From an uncultured Lachnospiraceae bacterium (GTDB lineage: Bacteria > Bacillota > Clostridia > Lachnospirales > Lachnospiraceae): a DNA stretch of 14,180 nt. Below, piece after piece: positions 1 to 7,290 of the stretch. Made by a program: the position numbers and the translations under genes. The first letter of the stretch is position 1. The number at the start of each line of letters is the position of its first letter. The DNA is taken from positions 1-14,180 of the forward strand of contig CADBOW010000278.1 of assembly GCA_902796375.1 (NCBI GenBank), read 5' to 3'. The notes beneath the pieces are model-generated. The model saw nothing but the letters and a program-made list of their open reading frames with translations. It made no database searches and was not told where the DNA came from.

Positions 1-16
1 ATGTGATCTTTTCCAT
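1..16 (-). CDS. first codons of a further gene (partial, runs off the left edge)
   Basis: An ATG at 16-14 begins Met-Glu-Lys-Ile-Thr before the window ends. It lies 2 bases after the stop of the L,D-transpeptidase gene. A GGTGA sequence (24-28) sits 7 bases upstream, inside the last codons of that gene, which is a normal place for a ribosome binding site in this cluster. Five residues are too few to say what the product is. The call rests only on the start, the site and the tight spacing seen throughout this strand; it could be chance. Confidence 0.4.
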
Positions 17-18
17 TC

Positions 19-2004
19 TTATTTCACCAGATAGTCCGAGTTCCTCCAGTAGCATACCACCGGAAGGCCGCGGTAACCCATTTCATAGATGGTCTGTGCC
101 GTGGAATGCGGAAGGTTCACGCATCCGTGGGATCCACGGGTCAGATATAAATCTCCTCCGAACTTGGACTGCCAGTATGCATCATGCAGTCCGATCTCGC
201 CGTTAAACGGCATCCAGTAATCTACATGGGATGCATACCCCGGTCCGGTAAGTACCACATTCTGCCGCATACCGTAGATGGCATACAGTCCTCCCGGCGT
301 CTGAGCGTTCCGATTCGGATTTCCGGAAATGATGTCATCCATCAGGATCCGCTTTCCGTCCAGATAGAAGAATACCTTCTGATTGGAAAGGTCGATCTCC
401 ACATAACTGGAACCGATATCCGAATTATCCGAAGTATATACGGATCCTTCATGCAGGAACTCGGGAGCTCTTTCAAAGCCCACCTTATGGAAGATCGCAT
501 CATACAGCTTGGAAGCCTCCGCCTCCTGATCGATCTCCCATCCCATATAGTCATTATTTACCTTCACCTTCTTGCCGTCCCAGGTTTTGAAGATACGATT
601 CTTTCCGAAGGTATCATGCTCATAGGCGAAGTCGGCGATCAGGTTGTTTACCTTCAAACGGGAAACCGTACAGGTCAGCTTGTCCTGATCCAGCTCCAGC
701 ACGTTGAAGATCTGTTCCGAGTTAAAGGAAACCTTGGTCTCCCCGTACAGATAGGTCAGCTTCAGGGATGTATAGGCTTCAATGTCATCCCGATAGGCGT
801 GGACCGCCGGGGAATCCATATCATATTTTGCACGGACATAGCAGCCTTCCGCATCCAGATTCAGCTCCGTATCCAGCTGCTCCAGCTTCTCATCGAAGAG
901 CTTGCGGAACTTATCCATATCGATGGTATTTCCCGGATTTCCGGGACGAAGCTCGGGGACTCCGTTTGACAGCACCACCTTCGGATTCTCCGGAGCGATC
1001 ATGTTCCCCTCGATAAACTGCGTATGCCGCATCAGAAAGCTTTCAAACTTGTCCTTATCATAGGTAATGGAATATGCTGCCACGTTCGGATCCCGGAAAT
1101 ATGCCGCAAACCAGAGGAACGGGTTCTGATTCTCCTTGATATTTCTGATATCCCGTTCGGTGGTGATCACCAGACCGATATCCTCCGGTCGGATGGTGAT
1201 CTCCTTATCCCGCAGAATAAGGCGCATGGAATATCCGGCCTTCTTACCGTCGATCTCCTTCTGTACCGATTCGGTATTCCGGAAGGAATAATCTACGCCA
1301 TTGATCACCGTATTGGGCTGGAAATAAAAGAAGCTCAAAGCAACCATGCTGAAATATCCAACCAGGAATACACTTCCCAGGGTGATGGCAAGAACCTTGA
1401 GGATCTTATGCCTCCTGGTTGCCCTGGCAAATGCCTTCTGATCCACAAATACAGAGGTGTGCTCCACATCCTTCGCCGCGTCGGTTCCGGCTTCTGATCC
1501 TGCCTTCGCCGCGTCAGTTCCGGCTTCGGTTCCGGTTTCTGCTTCGGCTTTCCCCGGTTCAGTTCCGGCTTCGGTTTCTGTCTCCGTCTTCGCCGCGTCG
1601 GGTTCGCTTTCTTCTGCCTCTGCTTTCACCGTGTCATTCTCTGCTTCTGCTTTCGCTGCGTCGGGTTCGGCTTCTGCTTCTGCCTTCACTTCGTCGGTTC
1701 CGGCTTCTGCTTCAGCTTTCGCCTCATCAGTTTCGGCTTCTGCTTTCACAGCATCGACTCCGGTCTCCATCTTCGCCGCATCAGGTGTCTCCTCCGACAC
1801 CTTCTCAGTTTCTGCCTTCGGTGCCTCGGCATCCAGCTCCGACTTCTTCTCCGTCTCCGCCTCAGCACTCTTCATCAAGTCAGAACCTGCTTCTTCCTTC
1901 GCCACTTCGGTTTTCTCTTCCGTCGTCTGTTCCTGCACCGGTTCATCGTCATCGATCACGATATCGATGACTTCAGACTTAATTCTCTCTTCGTCTGTAC
2001 TCAT
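19..2004 (-). CDS. membrane-anchored L,D-transpeptidase (YkuD domain) with acidic repeat tail
   Basis: This is a peptidoglycan L,D-transpeptidase of 661 residues; the family forms or edits cross-links at the third residue of stem peptides outside the membrane. In order it has a cytoplasmic acidic Ala/Glu/Lys repeat tail (about residues 1-195), one membrane segment (about 201-228), a stalk resembling the peptidoglycan-binding domains that often precede YkuD (about 235-450), and a C-terminal YkuD domain (about 535-655). The catalytic signature is clear: IGLHDAYW followed by GSHGCVNLP, with the nucleophile at Cys628. The membrane segment has no signal-peptidase site, so the protein should stay anchored as type II. 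I chose the ATG at 2004 over a GTG at 2010 because AGGTGA ends directly against the GTG but lies 6 bases from the ATG. It starts 14 bases after the phosphoesterase stop, so co-transcription is likely. The enzyme family is certain; the exact cell-wall role is not. Confidence 0.93.
   Translation of the reverse strand: MSTDEERIKSEVIDIVIDDDEPVQEQTTEEKTEVAKEEAGSDLMKSAEAETEKKSELDAEAPKAETEKVSEETPDAAKMETGVDAVKAEAETDEAKAEAEAGTDEVKAEAEAEPDAAKAEAENDTVKAEAEESEPDAAKTETETEAGTEPGKAEAETGTEAGTDAAKAGSEAGTDAAKDVEHTSVFVDQKAFARATRRHKILKVLAITLGSVFLVGYFSMVALSFFYFQPNTVINGVDYSFRNTESVQKEIDGKKAGYSMRLILRDKEITIRPEDIGLVITTERDIRNIKENQNPFLWFAAYFRDPNVAAYSITYDKDKFESFLMRHTQFIEGNMIAPENPKVVLSNGVPELRPGNPGNTIDMDKFRKLFDEKLEQLDTELNLDAEGCYVRAKYDMDSPAVHAYRDDIEAYTSLKLTYLYGETKVSFNSEQIFNVLELDQDKLTCTVSRLKVNNLIADFAYEHDTFGKNRIFKTWDGKKVKVNNDYMGWEIDQEAEASKLYDAIFHKVGFERAPEFLHEGSVYTSDNSDIGSSYVEIDLSNQKVFFYLDGKRILMDDIISGNPNRNAQTPGGLYAIYGMRQNVVLTGPGYASHVDYWMPFNGEIGLHDAYWQSKFGGDLYLTRGSHGCVNLPHSTAQTIYEMGYRGLPVVCYWRNSDYLVK
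1471..1782 (-). repeat. degenerate acidic tandem repeat encoding the cytoplasmic tail of the L,D-transpeptidase
   Basis: Ten copies of a D-A-A-K-like tetrapeptide (variants DAVK, DEAK, DEVK, DTVK, EPGK), each followed by a run rich in Ala, Glu and Thr, recur every 9 to 15 residues. On the plus strand this appears as recurring words such as cttctgctttc. The unit is imperfect, so this is a low-complexity protein repeat rather than an exact DNA satellite. It lies before the membrane segment and so should face the cytoplasm. Confidence 0.8.
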
Positions 2005-2010
2005 TCTCAC

Positions 2011-2016
2011 TCACCT
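2011..2016 (-). promoter_or_regulatory. ribosome binding site that fixes the L,D-transpeptidase start
   Basis: On the minus strand AGGTGA is followed by 6 bases and then the ATG at 2004-2002. The in-frame GTG at 2010 directly abuts this site, too close for initiation, so the ATG is preferred. Confidence 0.65.
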
Positions 2017-2018
2017 AT

Positions 2019-2882
2019 TTACTCTAATGTGACTAAAACCATTTCCGGAAGATTGTTGAATCTCACCGGAATTGTATGCTGACCCAATCCGCATGTGACA
2101 ATGGTTTTTCCATCGCCCTCCGGATAATAACCGTAATCATAATGCGGGAACGGCTCATATTTCGGAGAAATGATCCCTCCGATGAATGGAAGCCGTATGA
2201 TCCCTCCATGAAAATGACCGGACAAGGTAAGATCCGCTCCCCAGGACTCGTAAACCCGGGCCCAGGTAGGATCATGCGCCAGCATCAGGATCGGAAGCTC
2301 ATGATCCGCCTTTCCCACAAGACGGTTGATCTCCTCCACTGTCAGCTTCTTTCCTCTCTTCCGGAAGAAGGTATACTCCATATTCAGGCCGTAAATCCGG
2401 ATCTTCCCACCCGGAAGCTCCCAGTCCATATGATCATTCAGAAGTCGAATGACTGCCGGATCCAGTGCCTTATCATACTGATCCCAGTGAAATCCTGCGA
2501 TCTCCGAATTCCGGATACAACGCTGCTCATGATTTCCGTAAGCATAGATCACCGGAGCGATCCCAACCAGTCCGTTGATCAACGTAATGGATGGGGTGAA
2601 ATTCTCCTTCGGAGACTGTCCGTTTACCATATCTCCTCCGATCAGGATCAGATCGGGGCGGATCTCCTTAACTTTGGCAAGTACCTTCGGATTCAGCTTT
2701 CCGTGGATCGCCTCATGATAATCACTGAGGAACAGGATCCTTCCCTTCGGATGTCCGGGAAGCTGCATGGTATATTCCCGAATGCGGAAACGATGCAGTT
2801 CTCTGGCAGATTCCAGAAAGAGGACAGCAAGTCCGAACAGGATCACTCCCAGTATGATCAGAATTATCAGTAATGGTTTCAT
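2019..2882 (-). CDS. membrane-anchored metallophosphoesterase (YkuE/YaeI-like)
   Basis: A calcineurin-like metallophosphoesterase of 287 residues. It starts with one hydrophobic segment (residues 3-23) that should anchor it, catalytic domain outside, as in the YkuE/YaeI group. The metal-binding motifs appear in order: D54-Y-H56 in LSDYH, GGDMVN at 82-87, GNHE at 116-119, the His203 motif AHDP, and SGHFHGG at 221-227. Some relatives act on cell-envelope lipids or lipid A intermediates, but the substrate here cannot be read from the sequence. The gene starts 2 bases after the scpB stop; its ribosome binding site GGAGA lies inside the scpB coding end, 9 bases from the ATG. It stops 14 bases before the L,D-transpeptidase gene, which hints at an envelope role. 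That link is inference only. Confidence 0.88.
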   Translation of the reverse strand: MKPLLIILIILGVILFGLAVLFLESARELHRFRIREYTMQLPGHPKGRILFLSDYHEAIHGKLNPKVLAKVKEIRPDLILIGGDMVNGQSPKENFTPSITLINGLVGIAPVIYAYGNHEQRCIRNSEIAGFHWDQYDKALDPAVIRLLNDHMDWELPGGKIRIYGLNMEYTFFRKRGKKLTVEEINRLVGKADHELPILMLAHDPTWARVYESWGADLTLSGHFHGGIIRLPFIGGIISPKYEPFPHYDYGYYPEGDGKTIVTCGLGQHTIPVRFNNLPEMVLVTLE

Positions 2883-2884
2883 AT

Positions 2885-3460
2885 CTATGTCTCCACATTG
2901 ATCACGCCGGCCTCTTCCTCTGCTTCCCGGCGAAAATCCTCCATACGGTCGGGAGAGATCACCGGCAGGTCATCCATGGAGGATATGCCGAAGCTTCTCA
3001 GGAAGTCATCCGTAGTTCCGAACAGGATGGGATGTCCCGGTGCGTCCAGACGGCCGACCTCCTGGATCAGACTGTATTCCACCAGACGGTTTACTGCATG
3101 GGAACAGGATACCCCCCGGATCTTCTCAATCTCCTGGCGTGTCACCGGCTGTTTATAGGCCACTATGGACAATGTCTCCAAAAGCACATCCGTAAGCACG
3201 TGCTTCTTCGGTGTATTCACAAGCCGAACCAGTTCATCGTAATACTCATTCTTTGTACAGAGCTGGTACTTTCCTTCCAGACGTGCGATCCGGATCCCGC
3301 GGTCCTCCGCATTGTACAGCTCTGCCATTTCATCCAGTGCTTTCCGAAGCGCATCGTCCTCGATCTCCAGCGCGTCCCGAAGATCCCGAAACTCTACCGC
3401 TCCTCCTGCAGCAAAAAGAAGTGCTTCTATTGCTGCATATACATTTTTACCTTCCACCAT
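2885..3460 (-). CDS. scpB: segregation and condensation protein B
   Basis: ScpB is the small winged-helix partner in the bacterial SMC-ScpA-ScpB condensin complex; it dimerises and binds the ScpA linker to help compact and segregate new chromosomes. The 191 residues match the family's usual length. Two winged-helix domains can be placed at about 5-80 and 88-160. The second holds the strongly conserved stretch around ETLSIVAYKQPVTRQEIEKI and the family tail pattern VGRLDAPGHPILFGTT, then FLRSFGISSMDDLP. The ATG has a good site (AAAGGAGC, 8 bases upstream). The gene follows scpA after 19 bases, the usual scpA-scpB order in Firmicutes. An acidic end (residues 171-183) precedes the stop. Confidence 0.95.
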   Translation of the reverse strand: MVEGKNVYAAIEALLFAAGGAVEFRDLRDALEIEDDALRKALDEMAELYNAEDRGIRIARLEGKYQLCTKNEYYDELVRLVNTPKKHVLTDVLLETLSIVAYKQPVTRQEIEKIRGVSCSHAVNRLVEYSLIQEVGRLDAPGHPILFGTTDDFLRSFGISSMDDLPVISPDRMEDFRREAEEEAGVINVET

Positions 3461-3479
3461 GGGAATTGCTCCTTTATCT

Positions 3480-4226
3480 CTATTCCAGTGAATCGATCAG
3501 GATCTCGCCGAACATTTTTTCCTGACGGATCGTGATCACACCAGTCTTCATTAATTCCAGTATCGCAAGAAAGGACACGATCAAATTCATCCTGCCCCTT
3601 TTCTTACCAAGTAAGGTTCTGAAATTAATGCTTCTCAGCCCCCGGATCTCCTGCCGGATCTCAACCATGCGATCCTCCAGCTTGATCTCCTCTCGGCTGA
3701 TGGTGCCGAACCTGCTTCGAACGGGATCCACACGAAAGACCTCTCTCCGCATCAGATCCTGAAATATCTCATTCAGCATGGCCAGCGTGGTATCTCCAAC
3801 CACCTCGGCCGGATCCACCTCTTCTCTATGATCTCTTACCTCCTTCGGGATGGAAGCCTCTTTATAGAACACCTTATCCGCATCCAGCTCCATATCCTTC
3901 AGTTCGTAAGAAGCATATTTATACATTTTATATTCCAGGAGGCTTCGAACCAGCTCCGCTCTGGGGTCTTCCTCTTCCTCCTCTTCCTCTTCCTCCTTCG
4001 GAAGAAGCATTTTCGCCTTGATACTGATCAGCTGCGCAGCCATCACCAGAAATTCGCTCATGGTATCCATATCGGTCTCATCCAGCTGGTCCAGATAGGC
4101 GATATACTGATCCGTGATCTCAACGATGGGAATATCAAAGATATTGAATTTATTCTTCTCGATCAAATGTAACAGAAGGTCCAGAGGGCCTTCAAAGACA
4201 TTCAGCTTTAAGTCCAGACTGCTCAT
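3480..4226 (-). CDS. scpA: segregation and condensation protein A (kleisin)
   Basis: ScpA is the kleisin subunit that bridges the SMC heads and carries ScpB. The 248 residues are the normal size. The N-terminal helical domain opens with the family signature LNVFEGPLDLLLHLIEKNK (about 8-26) and continues through SEFLVMAAQLISIKAKMLLP (57-76). A run of nine glutamates (78-86) then leads into the linker that holds ScpB. The C-terminal winged helix (about 170-245), which contacts the SMC head, includes FLAILELMKTGVITIRQ. The ATG has GGAGCAGGA a few bases upstream, and a TAG 21 bases before it in the same frame rules out a longer protein. The gap from gpsA is 54 bases. Confidence 0.95.
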   Translation of the reverse strand: MSSLDLKLNVFEGPLDLLLHLIEKNKFNIFDIPIVEITDQYIAYLDQLDETDMDTMSEFLVMAAQLISIKAKMLLPKEEEEEEEEEDPRAELVRSLLEYKMYKYASYELKDMELDADKVFYKEASIPKEVRDHREEVDPAEVVGDTTLAMLNEIFQDLMRREVFRVDPVRSRFGTISREEIKLEDRMVEIRQEIRGLRSINFRTLLGKKRGRMNLIVSFLAILELMKTGVITIRQEKMFGEILIDSLE

Positions 4227-4280
4227 TCTATCCTGCTCCGAAATATACTAATCATCTCCATGTCCATGGGGCCCTTGATT

Positions 4281-5291
4281 CTAATCATCCCATGAGATAC
4301 CGGAGATCTCTGACTTCTTATCTCTTGTGAGCAGAGCGGTCAGGGCTTCACCTACCGGGAAGTCCTCAAACAGGATCTTATTCACCATCTCAACGATGGG
4401 CATAGTCACGTGATATTCCTTCGCAAGCTTTAAAGCAGCCTTCGCGGAATATACACCTTCCACAACCATCTTCACTTCATTCATGGCTTCATGGTACGAC
4501 ATACCCTGGCCGATCAGGACACCGGCTCTGCGGTTCCGGCTGTGCTTGGATGCACAGGTCACGATCAGATCACCGATCCCGGACAATCCGGAGAATGTTT
4601 CCGGATGGCCGCCCATTTTCGTGCCCAGATTTGAGATCTCTACGATACCACGGGTGATCAGTGCAGCCTTCGTATTGTCGCCACACCCCAGTCCGTCGGC
4701 AATTCCGGCTGCCAGAGCGATGACATTCTTCAGCGCTCCGCCCAGCTCGATTCCCACCATATCCGGACTGGTATATACCCGGAAGAAATCCGTCATGAAG
4801 GTATCCTGAACCAGTCTTGCGGTGGCATGGGACAGAGCACCCACTACGACTGTGGTAGCCATACATTTTCCCACCTCTTCCGCGTGGCTCGGGCCGGACA
4901 GAACAGCAACATCCGCCTGGGGGATCTCCTCCCGGATGACCTCTGACAGACGCTTCATGGTTTCTTCTTCAATTCCCTTGGAAACGCTGACAACGATGGT
5001 CCCTTCTTTGATCAGATGGGCCACCGACTTGGCGGTGCTGCGTACAAATGGGGACGGAACTGCAACCACCACCATTTCCGGCTCGGCAAGCGCCGTAGCC
5101 AAATCTCCGGTGTAATGTACCGTTCCCGGCAGAATAACACCCGGAAGCTTCTGCTTCTGCTCACAGTATTCTGTCAGCATGGCCACCTCTTCCGGATCGA
5201 TAGACCATATCGTAACCTCATGTTGATTGCAGGTCAGGAGCTTCGCGATGGCTACGCCCCAGCTTCCTGCACCCAGAATGGTAATCTTCAT
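4281..5291 (-). CDS. gpsA: NAD(P)+-dependent glycerol-3-phosphate dehydrogenase
   Basis: GpsA reduces dihydroxyacetone phosphate to sn-glycerol 3-phosphate in the cytoplasm, giving the backbone for phospholipids. The 336 residues fit the family. The Rossmann fold starts at once with GAGSWG (7-12), followed by SKGIEE (104-109) and SGPSHAEEV (132-140). The catalytic lysine is Lys188 in GGALKNV, and the substrate-binding region GIADGLGCGDNTKAALITRG plus SGLSGIGDLIVTC (234-246) is intact. The start ATG overlaps the plsY stop in an ATGA, with GGAGG about 7 bases upstream, so translation is probably coupled. The neighbour plsY consumes the product of this enzyme. Confidence 0.97.
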   Translation of the reverse strand: MKITILGAGSWGVAIAKLLTCNQHEVTIWSIDPEEVAMLTEYCEQKQKLPGVILPGTVHYTGDLATALAEPEMVVVAVPSPFVRSTAKSVAHLIKEGTIVVSVSKGIEEETMKRLSEVIREEIPQADVAVLSGPSHAEEVGKCMATTVVVGALSHATARLVQDTFMTDFFRVYTSPDMVGIELGGALKNVIALAAGIADGLGCGDNTKAALITRGIVEISNLGTKMGGHPETFSGLSGIGDLIVTCASKHSRNRRAGVLIGQGMSYHEAMNEVKMVVEGVYSAKAALKLAKEYHVTMPIVEMVNKILFEDFPVGEALTALLTRDKKSEISGISWDD

Positions 5292-5968
5292 TTTTTATCC
5301 TCCGATTTATGGAATGACAGTTTATTCTCTTCATGTCGCATCAGTCTTCCGATATTGGCCTTATGCCTGAAGATGGCAAGGGCCGCCAGAAGCACACTGA
5401 GTACGATCCCTTCGATCATGGCACTGTTGGACTCCGGAATACTTCGGTCAAAACAGAGCATGTCATTCAATGCAAATGCAACAAATACCACCACATATCC
5501 GATCATCAGGAAAATGGATCCTACGGAAACATAATGTGTGATCAGAACTACAATGATAAAAAGCACCAGCAGGATCAGCATCATCCACGGATTCAGCAGT
5601 CCCATAATGGCACCGGCAGAGGATGAAATCCCCTTACCGCCTTTAAAGTGCAGGTAGAACGGGAAATTATGCCCCAGAACCGCGCCTAGTCCGGTATACA
5701 GAACATAGATCATGTAAGTATCCGGATAGATATTTCTAAATATGATATTCACGATCAGACAGGGAATAAAGGCCTTCAGAAGATCTCCGATAAATACCAC
5801 CAGGCCCGCCTTCGGTCCCAGCACGCGCAAAGCATTCGTCATACCGAGATTTCCGCTTCCGTGCTTCCGGATATCAACGCCCTTTAATCTTCCGTAGATC
5901 ACACCCATCTCGATCAGCCCGCACATATAGCCGGCCGCCAGACAGAGCACACGAAAAACAATATTCAC
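5288..5968 (-). CDS. plsY: acyl-phosphate:glycerol-3-phosphate acyltransferase
   Basis: PlsY is an integral membrane enzyme that moves an acyl group from acyl-phosphate to glycerol 3-phosphate, making lysophosphatidic acid. The 226 residues contain several hydrophobic segments (about 5-25, 52-75, 83-100, 120-145, 147-170, 183-200). All three family motifs are visible: HGSGNLGMTNALRVLG (36-51), GHNFPFYLHFKGGKGISSSAG (99-119) and the RHKANIGRL block (201-209). The start is GTG at 5968, overlapping the der stop as GTGA, with GGAAGGGTGAGC just upstream. The polar tail (213-226) and a segment before motif 3 make it a little longer than the common 195-215 residues. Its stop overlaps the gpsA start. 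Confidence 0.95.
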   Translation of the reverse strand: MNIVFRVLCLAAGYMCGLIEMGVIYGRLKGVDIRKHGSGNLGMTNALRVLGPKAGLVVFIGDLLKAFIPCLIVNIIFRNIYPDTYMIYVLYTGLGAVLGHNFPFYLHFKGGKGISSSAGAIMGLLNPWMMLILLVLFIIVVLITHYVSVGSIFLMIGYVVVFVAFALNDMLCFDRSIPESNSAMIEGIVLSVLLAALAIFRHKANIGRLMRHEENKLSFHKSEDKK

Positions 5969-7290
5969 CGCTCACCCTTCCTTTCCCGAATGATAAAACG
6001 AAGCGGGGTTCCCTTAAACAGGAACGCTTCCCGTACCTTATTCTCGATGTAACGTATATAAGAGAAATGTGCCAGTTCCTTGTCATTCACAAAGATCACA
6101 AAGGTCGGCGGCTTCACGGAAACCTGTGTCATATAGTACAGACGAAGCCTTTTCCCTTTATCCTGCGGCGGCTCAACCTCAGCGGTGGCCGAAGCAAGGA
6201 TCTCATTGATCACACCGGTTGCTATACGCATCGCATGATAATTCTCCACCATATCGATCACATCGAAGAGCTTGATCAGGCGCTGGCCTGTCATGGCGGA
6301 GACAAACATAAGCTCAGCATAGGGCATGAAGGACAGCTTGTTTCGGATATCCTTGCGGAACTGGTTCATGGTCCGGTCATCCTTCTCGATCAGATCCCAT
6401 TTGTTGACCACGACGATCATTCCCTTGCCGGCTTCATGCGCAATTCCCGCAATCTTCGTATCCTGATCCGTAACGCCCTCTGTGGCGTCGATCACCAGCA
6501 CGGCGATATCACATTTCTCCACAGCAGCAACGGTCCGGATGATGGAGTAACGCTCGATCTCATCCTTCACCTTGCTCTTTCTGCGTAAGCCGGCGGTATC
6601 GATAAATATGTATTCCTGCTTATTGTGCTTCACCACGGTATCCACCGCATCCCGGGTAGTACCTGCAATATCGGACACGATGAGCCGTTCTTCTCCCAGC
6701 AGCTTGTTGATCATGGAAGATTTACCCACATTCGGCTTTCCGATGATGGCCACCTTCGTCCGCTCATCTTCCTCTTCTTCTCCTCTGGCCTGGGGAAAAT
6801 ATCCCACTACCACATCCAGCAGATCGCCGAAGCCGAGCATGGAGGATGCGGAGATCGGATGAGGATCACCCAGTCCCAGATTGTAAAACTCATATACGTC
6901 CGACATGTATTTGTCAAAATTATCCACCTTGTTCACACAGAGTATGATGGGCTTGTGTGAACGTCGCAGAAGATCTGCACAGGCGGTATCCGAAGCAGTT
7001 AGCCCGTCCCGGACATCCGTAAGAAAGAGGATCACATCGGCCGTTTCGATGGCGATCTCTGCCTGCTCCCGCATACGGGTCAGAAGAAGATCATCCGATT
7101 CCGGCTCGATTCCCCCGGTATCCACCAATGTGAAGTTATAATCCAGCCAGGTGACATCTACATAGATCCGATCCCGGGTTACTCCGGGCGTATCCTTCAC
7201 GATTGAGATCCGCTCGCCGGCCAGGGCGTTAAATAAAGTTGATTTTCCGACATTCGGCCGCCCCACGACCGCAACTATGGGCTTACTCAT
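5965..7290 (-). CDS. der: ribosome biogenesis GTPase Der (EngA)
   Basis: Der is an essential GTPase with two tandem G domains that helps mature the 50S ribosomal subunit. The 441 residues are typical. G domain 1 has GRPNVGKST (10-18), DTGG (57-60) and NKVD (120-123). An acidic linker (EEEEDE, 171-176) leads to G domain 2 with GKPNVGKSS (184-192), DTAGLRRKSKV (231-241) and NKWD (296-299). A KH-like domain fills about 355-437 and ends in the conserved KGTPLRFIIRER. The ATG overlaps the stop of the upstream DUF512 gene (ATGA) and has AGGAG upstream. The three downstream genes belong to lipid synthesis and chromosome segregation, so the link is physical, not an obvious pathway. Confidence 0.97.
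   Translation of the reverse strand: MSKPIVAVVGRPNVGKSTLFNALAGERISIVKDTPGVTRDRIYVDVTWLDYNFTLVDTGGIEPESDDLLLTRMREQAEIAIETADVILFLTDVRDGLTASDTACADLLRRSHKPIILCVNKVDNFDKYMSDVYEFYNLGLGDPHPISASSMLGFGDLLDVVVGYFPQARGEEEEDERTKVAIIGKPNVGKSSMINKLLGEERLIVSDIAGTTRDAVDTVVKHNKQEYIFIDTAGLRRKSKVKDEIERYSIIRTVAAVEKCDIAVLVIDATEGVTDQDTKIAGIAHEAGKGMIVVVNKWDLIEKDDRTMNQFRKDIRNKLSFMPYAELMFVSAMTGQRLIKLFDVIDMVENYHAMRIATGVINEILASATAEVEPPQDKGKRLRLYYMTQVSVKPPTFVIFVNDKELAHFSYIRYIENKVREAFLFKGTPLRFIIRERKGER

Noticed and set aside
184..969. Plus-strand frame of 261 codons
   Set aside because: Antisense to the L,D-transpeptidase catalytic and stalk region; Ile/Gly-rich composition is that of a shadow frame.
2005..2010. GTG start for the L,D-transpeptidase two codons upstream
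   Set aside because: The AGGTGA ribosome site directly touches this GTG, leaving no spacer; the ATG at 2004 has a normal spacer.
1457..2032. Plus-strand Ser/Ala-rich frame resembling a surface repeat protein (191 residues)
   Set aside because: It is the antisense reading of the acidic repeat of the L,D-transpeptidase; it has no ribosome site and its pattern follows from the Ala/Glu codons of the real gene.
2076..2873. Plus-strand frame of 265 codons
   Set aside because: It is antisense to the whole metallophosphoesterase, whose metal motifs are complete and in order.
3968..3998. CTC/CTT run on the plus strand, considered as a simple-sequence phase-variation tract
   Set aside because: It encodes the nine-glutamate run of ScpA with mixed GAA and GAG codons; slips of one codon would keep the frame, and acidic linkers here are ordinary for ScpA.
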